From: Anaerolineales bacterium
GTDB taxonomy: Bacteria; Chloroflexota; Anaerolineae; Anaerolineales; Villigracilaceae
Length of the DNA stretch: 64,000 nucleotides
NCBI GenBank assembly: GCA_020060625.1
Contig: JAGUZU010000099.1
Coordinates: 1-64,000 of the forward strand
Direction: 5' to 3'
Shown: positions 17,793 through 25,157 of the stretch, piece by piece
Layout: each line of letters opens with the position of its first letter
Numbering within the stretch: the first letter of the stretch is position 1
Program-made: the position numbers and the translations under genes
The notes under the pieces: model-generated
Databases searched by the model: none
Told to the model about the DNA's origin: nothing
What the model saw: only the letters and a program-made list of their open reading frames with translations

Positions 17793-17879
17793 ATGTCGTT
17801 GCGAGCGGCGTCTTGGCGCCACAAAGCAATCTCTCGTTGAAATAAGAGCGCCTTATGGCTGCCGCCTCTTGCCATGACA
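17793..17879. repeat. Degenerate copy of the palindromic TCATTGCGAG repeat in the exporter leader
   Basis: It begins ATGTCGTTGCGAG and ends CTCTTGCCATGACAT, which are imperfect inverted ends, with AAAGCAATCTC inside (17823-17833). It matches the family of the element at 18685-18780. It lies between the leader terminator and the exporter start codon. Confidence 0.55.
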
Positions 17880-17880
17880 T

Positions 17881-17915
17881 TAAATAAAAAAGGCTGCGGC
17901 GCACGCGCCACAGCC
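17881..17915 (-). terminator. Leader terminator (attenuator hairpin) of the drug exporter operon
   Basis: Read on the minus strand, GGCTGTGGCGC (17915-17905) pairs with GCGCCGCAGCC (17902-17892) with one G-U pair, followed by TTTTTTATTTA. It lies downstream of the leader ORF stop (17941) and about 100 bp before the exporter start. The leader ORF contains GTGCGCC, which can pair with GGCGCGT of the hairpin's 5' side, offering a competing antiterminator. Confidence 0.8.
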
Positions 17916-17940
17916 CATGACAATACAAAACAGGAAAGAC

Positions 17941-18018
17941 CTAAGGGCGGTCTATAGGCGCACTTCGAGAAGGCAATTTGCCAACTGCATCAGGTGTCAT
18001 AAAGATTGTGTTGAACAT
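17941..18018 (-). CDS. 25-aa leader peptide of the ABC drug exporter
   Basis: This short ORF begins MFNTIFMTP and ends LPSRSAPIDRP, with stop TAG. It has a strong AAAGGAG site 10 bases upstream of its ATG and a TTGACA/TAAACT promoter just before that. A Rho-independent terminator follows 26 bp after the stop, then the exporter genes. The arrangement matches ribosome-mediated attenuation as established for BmrB-BmrCD of Bacillus subtilis, although this peptide's sequence is not BmrB. A ribosome stalled early on the ORF would leave the GTGCGCC at codons 19-21 free to pair with the terminator's 5' arm. That mechanism is inferred; the layout is seen directly. Confidence 0.75.
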   Translation of the reverse strand: MFNTIFMTPDAVGKLPSRSAPIDRP

Positions 18019-18059
18019 CAAGAGTGCGCTCCTTTCTTTGGGATTTTCTTGCGAAACCG

Positions 18060-18089
18060 AGTTTACCCCCTGTCCACGAAAAATGTCAA
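18060..18089 (-). promoter_or_regulatory. Sigma70-type promoter of the exporter leader
   Basis: On the minus strand TTGACA (18089-18084) and TAAACT (18065-18060) are separated by 18 bases, placing the start of transcription some 17-20 bases before the AAAGGAG site of the leader ORF. Confidence 0.75.
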
Positions 18090-18111
18090 GGATGAGAATA
18101 AAATGAATTTT

Positions 18112-18138
18112 TTGAAACAGCGAGGGCAAGTATATAAT
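18112..18138 (+). promoter_or_regulatory. Promoter of the class IV aminotransferase gene, probably leaderless
   Basis: TTGAAA (18112-18117) and TATAAT (18133-18138, 15-base spacer) lie such that the -10 ends 6 bases before the ATG at 18145. No ribosome-binding site is present, so transcription would begin at or next to the start codon. It diverges from the exporter promoter. Confidence 0.55.
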
Positions 18139-18144
18139 CGCCGT

Positions 18145-19062
18145 ATGAGCGTCACGACGTATAAACTCACCCATAACCGCATTCTTGAATTTTCGTCCAG
18201 CCGGGCGTTTTCCCTCGACGAGATGACTCGCGCCCTGCCGCCGGGTTTTTATACCACCTTCACCACCTTGAATGGCGGGACACGGGCGCTTGGCTTACGG
18301 TCTCATCTTGACCGTTTATATATCCCTGCCGGGCGAATGAATTTGCATCCCGTAAGCGAAGGGACATTGCGAAAACACCTTGCCGGGTTGGTGAAGCAAA
18401 ACCTGCCGCGCGAATCGCGCGTGCGTTTGATACTGACCAAAGATTCCGGGGACATTTTCATCGCCGTCCAACCGTTTATCCCCCTGCCTGAAACGGTTTA
18501 CAAAAGCGGCGCGCATGTCGTCACAACGGAAATGGCAAGACACGATCCGCGCATCAAGGATACGAACTTCATCTCCGAGAGCCTGACTCAGCGCAAACAG
18601 ATACAAGGCGATATATTCGAGGTTTTGCTGGCAAAAAACGGAAAAATCCTGGAGGGACTGACGTCGAATTTTTACGCCGTCAAACATGTCATTGCGAGGA
18701 AGAGTGAAGCGACGACGAAGCAATCTTCTGGTCGGCAAGAGATTGCTTCGCGGCACTCCAGCGCCACTCGCAATGACATGGCGAGCCTCATCACCGCCCG
18801 TCACGGCATCCTGCCCGGAGTTACGCGCCGGGTTGTATTGAGGCTTGCAAGAGGGGAGGGGATGTCCATCGAATATCGCGCGCCGGGATTGGGCGAGAGA
18901 TTCGACGAGGCGTTTCTCACATCCAGTTCGCGCGGCATCGTGCCGATTGTAATGATTGATGGAAAGTCGGTGGGGGAGGGGGAGGTCGGGGCGTGGACGA
19001 AATTTCTCAGAAAAGCGTATCAGGCGTACATCGAGGAGAGAAGCGAGAGAATCGCGGAGTGA
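18145..19062 (+). CDS. Class IV PLP aminotransferase (branched-chain aminotransferase / aminodeoxychorismate lyase-like) with inserted repeat
   Basis: This 305-aa fold-type IV PLP enzyme has the Schiff-base lysine in 'DPRIKDTNFISES', followed by 'EGLTSNFYAVK' and 'HGILPGVTRRVVLRLA', both typical of BCAT and PabC relatives. Which reaction it catalyses cannot be decided. Between 'FYAVK' and 'SLITARHGILPG', where homologues have a short loop, 32 extra codons encode a palindromic repeat (see 18685-18780). The frame is kept, so the protein may still fold with a surface insertion. ATG at 18145 is chosen because the frame upstream is non-coding leader of the divergent exporter and TATAAT sits 6 bases before this ATG. 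It converges on the recombinase gene with a 7-bp gap. Confidence 0.85.
   Translation: MSVTTYKLTHNRILEFSSSRAFSLDEMTRALPPGFYTTFTTLNGGTRALGLRSHLDRLYIPAGRMNLHPVSEGTLRKHLAGLVKQNLPRESRVRLILTKDSGDIFIAVQPFIPLPETVYKSGAHVVTTEMARHDPRIKDTNFISESLTQRKQIQGDIFEVLLAKNGKILEGLTSNFYAVKHVIARKSEATTKQSSGRQEIASRHSSATRNDMASLITARHGILPGVTRRVVLRLARGEGMSIEYRAPGLGERFDEAFLTSSSRGIVPIVMIDGKSVGEGEVGAWTKFLRKAYQAYIEERSERIAE
18685..18780. repeat. 96-bp palindromic mobile repeat inserted in frame in a gene
   Basis: The ends CATGTCATTGCGAG (18685-18698) and CTCGCAATGACATG (18767-18780) are perfect 14-bp inverted repeats. An inner pair, GAAGCAATCTT and AAGAGATTGCTTC, surrounds the centre. The length is exactly 32 codons, so the reading frame is preserved. 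Related partial copies lie at 12399-12439 and 17793-17879. Confidence 0.9.
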
Positions 19063-19069
19063 TTTGGGG

Positions 19070-20095
19070 TCAGGAAGTTTGCTTCTTTGTTTTTTTCTCG
19101 AAAACTTCGTAGTAGGCTTTATCCAATTCGTCGTTCGAGAGATGAGTATATCTCTGGGTCACCTGAATGTTCGTATGCCGCGCAAGTTCCTGCGCGATTC
19201 GCAGGTTGCCCGTGCCGCGCAAAACGGACGTGACGAAATAATGGCGAAAAGAGTGGGGGGTGATCTTGCCGGTCAATTCCTTTCCAAGGATTTGTTCCAC
19301 GCGTTCCTTTACGATGTTGCGCCCGGTGGTGGGCGTCATCGGTTTTACTTTTTTCCCCGCGCCTTTGTCGTGGCGGGCAAAGAGAGGCAGGGAACTCAAT
19401 TGTTTGCCGGAATTTCCATCCAATGCGGCGCGTTGGGAGAGATAATCTTTTATGGCTTGCATGGCGCGCGAAGTAAAACGGATGACCGCTTGTTTATCGC
19501 CCTTGCCGATGATGACCGCATGTCCTTCGTTCCAGTCAATGTCGCCGCGTCTGAGTTTGCAGGCTTCATGAACGCGGAAACCTGTATCTGCGAGAGTGAT
19601 TAAAAAGGCGCGGTCACGATATGCGCGTAGATTAACGTTGGGTGCTTCGCCACCAGGAATCAGCAGGTTTTCAACGCGTTGGACTTTAGCCAGCAGGGCT
19701 TCGATGTCGTCCATTGGGAACTGCGGGAACCGGATTCCCGGTCGGCGGGAACGCTGTCGTATAAGCACGCGCACGCGGGATTGGTTGATTTCTGCCAGTC
19801 TTTCCGAATCCACGTATTCGTAGAAACCTTTGACAGCCTGCAAATACAATTGTTCTGTGGAGGGGGCGTAGGTCTTGAGATAGCCAGCCAGCGGGGAGAT
19901 CAGATCCTCCGTCAGTTTTTCAGCAGGGGCGGTGTCTGGGTTCAGGGATTTTTCGACTAGCACATCGCGGAAGATTTGCAGCGCATTCTTATACGCAAGC
20001 ATGGTATGCCTGCTACGGGAGAGTTTCACCATGTCCAGGTACCGCTTCATGGCGTCTAAAATTGTTGGGATTTTTGTCTCAGAGGAGGCTGTCAT
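19070..20095 (-). CDS. Tyrosine recombinase, XerC/XerD/XerA-like
   Basis: This 341-aa recombinase has an N-terminal SAM-like DNA-binding domain (residues 10-100) and a C-terminal catalytic domain. The catalytic residues are complete: Arg174 (TGFRVHE), Lys198 (GKGDK), His281 and Arg284 (HSFRH), His307 (ARHTN) and the nucleophile Tyr316 (TQRYTHLS). Size and lack of extra domains resemble Xer proteins rather than phage integrases. A near-consensus promoter and a 28-bp core site with perfect 11-bp inverted arms lie directly upstream, so this could be a single-recombinase chromosome-dimer resolution system that also controls its own expression. It could instead be an integron- or element-type recombinase, but no mobile cargo is evident. 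Confidence 0.9.
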   Translation of the reverse strand: MTASSETKIPTILDAMKRYLDMVKLSRSRHTMLAYKNALQIFRDVLVEKSLNPDTAPAEKLTEDLISPLAGYLKTYAPSTEQLYLQAVKGFYEYVDSERLAEINQSRVRVLIRQRSRRPGIRFPQFPMDDIEALLAKVQRVENLLIPGGEAPNVNLRAYRDRAFLITLADTGFRVHEACKLRRGDIDWNEGHAVIIGKGDKQAVIRFTSRAMQAIKDYLSQRAALDGNSGKQLSSLPLFARHDKGAGKKVKPMTPTTGRNIVKERVEQILGKELTGKITPHSFRHYFVTSVLRGTGNLRIAQELARHTNIQVTQRYTHLSNDELDKAYYEVFEKKTKKQTS

Positions 20096-20101
20096 GTCTT
20101 C

Positions 20102-20129
20102 ATTATATGGATTTTATCGTTCCTGTCAA
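20102..20129 (-). promoter_or_regulatory. Consensus promoter of the tyrosine recombinase, probably leaderless
   Basis: On the minus strand TTGACA (20129-20124) and TATAAT (20107-20102) are separated by 16 bases; the -10 ends 6 bases before the ATG at 20095. The -35 touches the edge of the inverted-arm site at 20129-20160. Confidence 0.75.
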
Positions 20130-20160
20130 TATTTTCGATAATAATACTTATCGAAAATAT
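20129..20160. other. dif: dif-like Xer recombination site
   Basis: The left arm ATTTTCGATAA (20131-20141), six-base centre TAATAC (20142-20147) and right arm (20148-20158, exact inverse of the left) reproduce the 11-6-11 layout of Xer sites. The inner ends ...ATAA and TTAT... are as in known dif sites. Symmetry extends two more bases on each side. It lies 34 bp upstream of the recombinase start. Sites next to their recombinase gene are known for the single-recombinase XerS/difSL and XerH/difH systems. It may alternatively be only an autoregulatory operator. Confidence 0.6.
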
Positions 20161-20162
20161 AA

Positions 20163-20372
20163 AACAGCTTTATCACTGCGAGGCGAAGCCGAAAGGGATC
20201 TACCCGCTCCCCCATCCCTGTGTTGGTACGTGGCGATGGATGAAAGTCCAAAGTGCGGATTTCAATTCGCAACACAAAACGCCGAAAAACAAATGGAGGT
20301 TATGGATCACGCAACACATATCGCGCCCTTCTCCCCTGCTCCGGTCAACCATCCGCTGCACTTCTGAAAAAT
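20163..20372. other. Intergenic stretch without a convincing gene
   Basis: Between the dif-like site and the large ATPase gene I see no gene with a plausible start. CACTGCGAGGCGAAGCCG (about 20177-20194) faintly resembles the palindromic repeat family, too weakly to call. Confidence 0.4.
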
Positions 20373-20412
20373 GTGAGTAATCTCACTTGTGGCTGGATGA
20401 CAAGTATGTGAG
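20373..20412. promoter_or_regulatory. GTGAG/CTCAC inverted-repeat cluster upstream of the large ATPase gene
   Basis: GTGAG (20373-20377) and CTCAC (20382-20386) form a short inverted repeat with a 4-base gap. A second GTGAG occurs at 20408-20412, and TTGT/ACAAG lie between. The cluster precedes the start at 20457 and may be an operator. Confidence 0.25.
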
Positions 20413-20456
20413 AATGATTAACAGGAATGTTCCGCACACCTCCTGGGAGGGCGCGC

Positions 20457-23400
20457 ATGGGCGAAATTGTCAATCCGTATATCGCAGGGGCGCCGGTCAC
20501 CGAACAACGCATGTTCTTCGGGCGTGAGGACATTTTCCGCTGGATCGGGGACAGCATGGCGGGTCAATACGCCGACCACATCCTCGTCGTCCACGGACAG
20601 CGGCGGGTGGGGAAAACGTCGGTACTCAAGCAATTGGGCAACCGCCTTCCGAAAAAATACATCCCCGTTTTCTTCGATTTGCAGGGACGCACGCACACCA
20701 CGCTTGACCGCTTCCTGTGGTGGCTGGCGCGCGAGATCGTGCGCGTACTGAAACAGGAGCGCGGCATCGAAGTCCCCCCACCCGAAAAAGAGGACTTTTC
20801 CAAAGACCCCGATTATTTCGAGAACCGCTTCCTGCCGGACCTCAAACCCGTCCTCGACAGCAAGACGCTTCTGCTCACCTTCGACGAGTTCGACAACCTC
20901 GAAGAAAGCGAGGTCAAAGATGAACTGGCGCGCCCGCTGGTGGACTACCTGCGCCGCCTGATGGGACAGCCCAGCCTGAACTTCATCTTCTCCATCGGCT
21001 CTTCGGGGCGCAAACTGGAGAACATGCAGGCGGCATACACCGAATTCTTCAAGACCGCCCTCTACAAGAAGATTAGTTTCCTTACCGAGGAACAGACGCA
21101 CGACCTCGTCACCCGCCCCGTGCGGGGTGTGCTGGAATACGAACGCGCCGCCGTGGACCGCATCTACGCGATTGCCTCCGGGCATCCCTACTTCACGCAA
21201 CTGACCTGCCACGAACTCTTCGCCCGCTGCCAGCGCACCGAACAGCGCAGCATCGCCAGGGACGACGTGGAAGCCGTCCTTGACGACGTGGTCGAACGCG
21301 GCACGGTCAATTTGAAATTCGTGTGGGACGAAGCCTCCGACATCGAAAAGTGGAGTCTCGCCGCGCTGGCGCAATTGGATCAGTCCGATAACCGCACGCT
21401 GACGGATTACCTGGGTAAAAACCGCGTCCGATTCAGCGAATCAGACCTGACCTCGGGCTTGCTCCACCTGCGGGAGAAGGATGTGATCACCCCACAGAAC
21501 CGCTTCGTCATCCACCTCCTGCGGCGCTGGCTGCAAAAGAATCGTCCCATCGAGCAGGCGCGCGAGGAATTGACCGAAGCCAATCCCATCGCCAACCGCT
21601 ACATCGAGATCGGGCTGGAATTCCGCGACAGCCGCCTGTACGACAAAGCCATCGAGAGTTTCCAGCAGGCGCTCTCCATCTCGAAGGACAACCTGCAGGC
21701 GCAGGTCAATATTGCGCTTGCCTACATGGACCAGAGCCTGTACGACAAAGCCATCGTCGAATTCGAAAAGGCGCTGACCATGGACGACGAGGACGTCTCA
21801 GCCCGCAACGGATTGTGCGAAGCGCACCTGGCGCTGGGCGACTCCGCCATGACGCGCGGACACACAAAGGAAGCCGTGCTTTCGTACCAGCGCGTGTTAG
21901 GCATCAACTCCGAACACACCGAGGCGCGCGGGCGCATGGCGGAACTGAGCCGTCAACGCGCGGAGAAGGCTTTGTCAAGCGGCAGGGACGAGGATGCCCT
22001 GTCCGCTTTTGCGGAAGCGCTCCGATTCACGCCGGAAGACTCAGCCCTCATCGAACGCGTTGAAAAAGTTCGGGCGGAGAAAAATGCCAAAGTATTGGCA
22101 GAGCAGGCTGCGAGGTCCGAAAAAGAGGCGGCGTTTGGAAACTGGGACAAAGCCATTGCAGCGCTTAATGAAGCATTGGAGATCGCGCCCGGGGACGAGT
22201 CCATCCTGAAAAAGATCGAGAGCATCAAAGCGAAGCAACTCCAGGAACGGCTGGACGCCATCCTGCTGAAAGTGGATGCGGCAGAGAAAGCTGGGCGTTG
22301 GGACGGCGCAATCGCGGGGTTGAACGAGTATCTTCAATTGAAGCCGGATGCCGCCGTCCAAAAACGGATCGCCGACCTGATGGAGGCAAAACACGCCGCC
22401 TGGCTGGGAGCGATCACGGCGCGCGCAGATCGGGCTGTGGCTGTCCAAAATTGGGATGAGGCGCTGGCGGCGTTGAATGAGGCTTTGAAGCTCGAACCAA
22501 ATAACAAGGAGATGCAAGCCAGGGCGGAGGAGGCGCACGAGGCGCGGCGCATCGCGGAATTGGATGCCATGCTCAAACGCGCCGACCAGGCTGTGGAGGC
22601 GGGACACTGGGACGAGGCGATTGGCATCCTGAACAACGGGCTGGCATCCAACCCTGAAAATGAAATATTGAAGACCAAACTGGCGGGCGCACGCAAGTCG
22701 AAGCGCGAGGCGCGTTTGCGGGCTGCCCTGCGTCTCGCGGATGGCGCGGCGCAGACGGGCAAATGGGAGGCGGCGGTAGAGGCGTTGAATGATGTGCTGG
22801 CTGTGGAACCTGATAACGCCGAGTTTCTGGACAAACTGGCGGAGATCAGGCAGCTGGAACGCGAAAGTAAGTTGAACTCCCTGCGAACCCAGGCGCGGTC
22901 TCTGCTGGCGGCGGAGAAGTTCGATGAAGCGCTGGAGGCATGGAACGCCTATCTCGCGTTCGAACCCGGAGACCCCAAAAAGGCGCAGGCGGAGATCGAG
23001 GCGGTCAAACAGGCGAAGACCCTGGCGGCGCTGTACTCCGAAGCGTCAAACGTGTATGCGGCGAAAAACTACGAAAAAGCCATTGACCTGTTCAAGCGCA
23101 TTGTGGTGGTGGACGCCGATTACAAGGATGCGACCGAGTTGCTGGCGGAGTTGGTGCGCTTGCGCCGCGCCGCTCAAAAAGCGCCGAGAGCCATCAATTG
23201 GAGGATTTTGGCGGTGGGCGGCTTAGTACTCATTCTGGCGCTCGGGATCGGCGGCGGTCTGTTCTGGGTTGGGAAATACGGCTTGCCTGCCATCCCTATC
23301 CCGATGGCGGATAAGACCGCTGCACCGACACACTCGTCAAATCCATCGCCGACAATGACGCCAGCGCCTGAACTTGATCCTGAAATTCAGTCCGCGCTCG

Positions 23401-25148
23401 ATATCATCCAGAGCGAAGAACCGCTTTACCAGACCAGCTTTGATGACTGGGAGTTTGGGGAACTTCCGGAGAACGCCGCGCTGGAAAACGGAAAATTGAT
23501 TGTACGCGGTGGCGAAAATCAAAGCACATATGTAAGTCATACCAATTTTCAATCCGACAGGTTTGCCATCCAGTTCGAAATACAGATCCTTGAGTCCGTT
23601 CAGGGCGGCGGGTGTCTCTTGAATATTGGTACCGATGGTGAATACAGCATGAGGAACATATTCATGCCAAGTGGAGAATTGGAAGTGGATCACCTGGAAA
23701 TGGATGGCTATGAAATAACCATTGGAAATGGCCAATTTGACCCTTCAAACGTCAGCACTACAACGTTAATTGTTCTAAATGATCAAATTTCCCTTTTTGT
23801 TGATGGGAAATGGGCATTCACTGCACAAGACCCTGAAGGGAGCGCTGTATATGCCAATGTAACGTACGAAGCAGATTCCCATATGATATGCGGATTCGAC
23901 AATTTCAAATATTGGGACTTGAGAGAGATGGATTCCGCTGTCAAAATTGCGCTCGATACCATCCAAAGCGAAGAGCCGCTTTACCAGACCAGCTTTGATT
24001 CCTGGGATGCCGGCTGGTACAGCCGCGGCGATACCAGGGTGGAGAACGGGAAACTGATTCTCGCCTCTGAGGATCAGGAGGGAGTAACAGTGGGTTTATA
24101 CAATCTCAATTCCGACAGATACGCAATCGAATACGAATTATCCGTTCGCGAAGCGGGCGTCAATGGCCATTGTGTTAGTGAAAACACTGTTGGAAACAGG
24201 TTTCTAAGTTTTGTTTTCTTTGGGAATGGCGAAACGGCTCTAAACAAATCATTCTCAGATATTGCGGTTGGCAGCTATGACGAAACACAGCCCAACAAGG
24301 TTACACTGCTCATCCTAGGCGACCAACTTGCCTCATTTGTTAATGGGCAGATTTCATACTCTGCTTTGGATCCTGAGGGCGGTGTCGCCTACGCATATCA
24401 ATCTCTTTCAGCGTACTATAAAATCGCATGCGAAATCGACAATTTCAAGATCTGGGACCTGAGCGGAATGGACTTCGCGGCGGCGGCAGGAACCACCTCC
24501 GTCCCCCCAACCCCCTCTGTCTGGGTGACGGAAGTTGGTGTCCCCATTTTTACCTACGTTGTGTCGCATCCCCCAACCTTCGAGGATGATTTTTCAGTCC
24601 GCAGCAACGCCTGGGGAAACACGAGCGAGGCGGCGCCTGTTTCGGACATGCTGAGGGACGGCGCGCTTTCGATAAGCAAACGCGGCGGGAACGAGTTGAA
24701 ATTTCCGCTCAACGGACTTTTCGATTCCTCCGACTTTGCTCTCCAGTTCCATATCGAGTTCAACTCCAACGCCCCCTCCACAAATATTGCAGTTCATTTC
24801 CGCTCTTCGGCAAGTCAAGATACCTACTACCGCTTCAAGTTGTCCGATACGAACAAGGCGGCTACCCTGCTGAATTCATGGCAGTTGATCGAGGTCGTCA
24901 AGGGCAGCACCGGGGCGCCGGCGGGCGGATCCGTGAAATTGATGGACGGTTTTAACGATGTATGGATCCTCGTAAGGGGGAATCATTTCGCCGTGTACGT
25001 TAATCAAGTCCCGCTGACCGAGCAGGAGATCACGATGTTGTATGGGCGGAACGTGTTCTTTGTCGTAAACACCGAGCCGTCAACGGATTACGTCAGGCTG
25101 GATAACGTCAAGTTTTGGAATTTGGACAGGGTGGATATAAACCCGTGA
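20457..25148 (+). CDS. Giant P-loop ATPase-TPR protein with membrane anchor and three extracytoplasmic beta-sandwich-like domains
   Basis: This 1563-aa protein begins with a STAND/AAA-like ATPase: 'NPYIAGAPV...FFGRED' at the N-terminus, Walker A GQRRVGKTS (about residues 47-55) and Walker B LLLTFDEFD. A winged-helix-like segment follows. About residues 375-908 are TPR repeats, many of the tandem kind 'W-D-E-A-L-A-A-L-N-E-A-L-x-L-x-P'. A single transmembrane helix lies at about 914-943, then a Pro/Thr linker and three extracellular domains (about 982-1158, 1162-1338, 1372-1558). The first two share 'IQSEEPLYQTSFD'. Their fold resembles concanavalin/LamG-type sandwiches, which often bind glycans; this is inferred. 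ATG 20457 has GGGAGG 6 bases upstream. The next gene encodes a related ATPase. Confidence 0.82.
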   Translation: MGEIVNPYIAGAPVTEQRMFFGREDIFRWIGDSMAGQYADHILVVHGQRRVGKTSVLKQLGNRLPKKYIPVFFDLQGRTHTTLDRFLWWLAREIVRVLKQERGIEVPPPEKEDFSKDPDYFENRFLPDLKPVLDSKTLLLTFDEFDNLEESEVKDELARPLVDYLRRLMGQPSLNFIFSIGSSGRKLENMQAAYTEFFKTALYKKISFLTEEQTHDLVTRPVRGVLEYERAAVDRIYAIASGHPYFTQLTCHELFARCQRTEQRSIARDDVEAVLDDVVERGTVNLKFVWDEASDIEKWSLAALAQLDQSDNRTLTDYLGKNRVRFSESDLTSGLLHLREKDVITPQNRFVIHLLRRWLQKNRPIEQAREELTEANPIANRYIEIGLEFRDSRLYDKAIESFQQALSISKDNLQAQVNIALAYMDQSLYDKAIVEFEKALTMDDEDVSARNGLCEAHLALGDSAMTRGHTKEAVLSYQRVLGINSEHTEARGRMAELSRQRAEKALSSGRDEDALSAFAEALRFTPEDSALIERVEKVRAEKNAKVLAEQAARSEKEAAFGNWDKAIAALNEALEIAPGDESILKKIESIKAKQLQERLDAILLKVDAAEKAGRWDGAIAGLNEYLQLKPDAAVQKRIADLMEAKHAAWLGAITARADRAVAVQNWDEALAALNEALKLEPNNKEMQARAEEAHEARRIAELDAMLKRADQAVEAGHWDEAIGILNNGLASNPENEILKTKLAGARKSKREARLRAALRLADGAAQTGKWEAAVEALNDVLAVEPDNAEFLDKLAEIRQLERESKLNSLRTQARSLLAAEKFDEALEAWNAYLAFEPGDPKKAQAEIEAVKQAKTLAALYSEASNVYAAKNYEKAIDLFKRIVVVDADYKDATELLAELVRLRRAAQKAPRAINWRILAVGGLVLILALGIGGGLFWVGKYGLPAIPIPMADKTAAPTHSSNPSPTMTPAPELDPEIQSALDIIQSEEPLYQTSFDDWEFGELPENAALENGKLIVRGGENQSTYVSHTNFQSDRFAIQFEIQILESVQGGGCLLNIGTDGEYSMRNIFMPSGELEVDHLEMDGYEITIGNGQFDPSNVSTTTLIVLNDQISLFVDGKWAFTAQDPEGSAVYANVTYEADSHMICGFDNFKYWDLREMDSAVKIALDTIQSEEPLYQTSFDSWDAGWYSRGDTRVENGKLILASEDQEGVTVGLYNLNSDRYAIEYELSVREAGVNGHCVSENTVGNRFLSFVFFGNGETALNKSFSDIAVGSYDETQPNKVTLLILGDQLASFVNGQISYSALDPEGGVAYAYQSLSAYYKIACEIDNFKIWDLSGMDFAAAAGTTSVPPTPSVWVTEVGVPIFTYVVSHPPTFEDDFSVRSNAWGNTSEAAPVSDMLRDGALSISKRGGNELKFPLNGLFDSSDFALQFHIEFNSNAPSTNIAVHFRSSASQDTYYRFKLSDTNKAATLLNSWQLIEVVKGSTGAPAGGSVKLMDGFNDVWILVRGNHFAVYVNQVPLTEQEITMLYGRNVFFVVNTEPSTDYVRLDNVKFWNLDRVDINP

Positions 25149-25157
25149 GACAGTGAG

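Noticed and set aside
17917-18144. Upstream extension of the class IV aminotransferase frame
   Set aside because: It overlaps the exporter's leader ORF and promoter on the other strand, and the TATAAT six bases before ATG 18145 marks the start.
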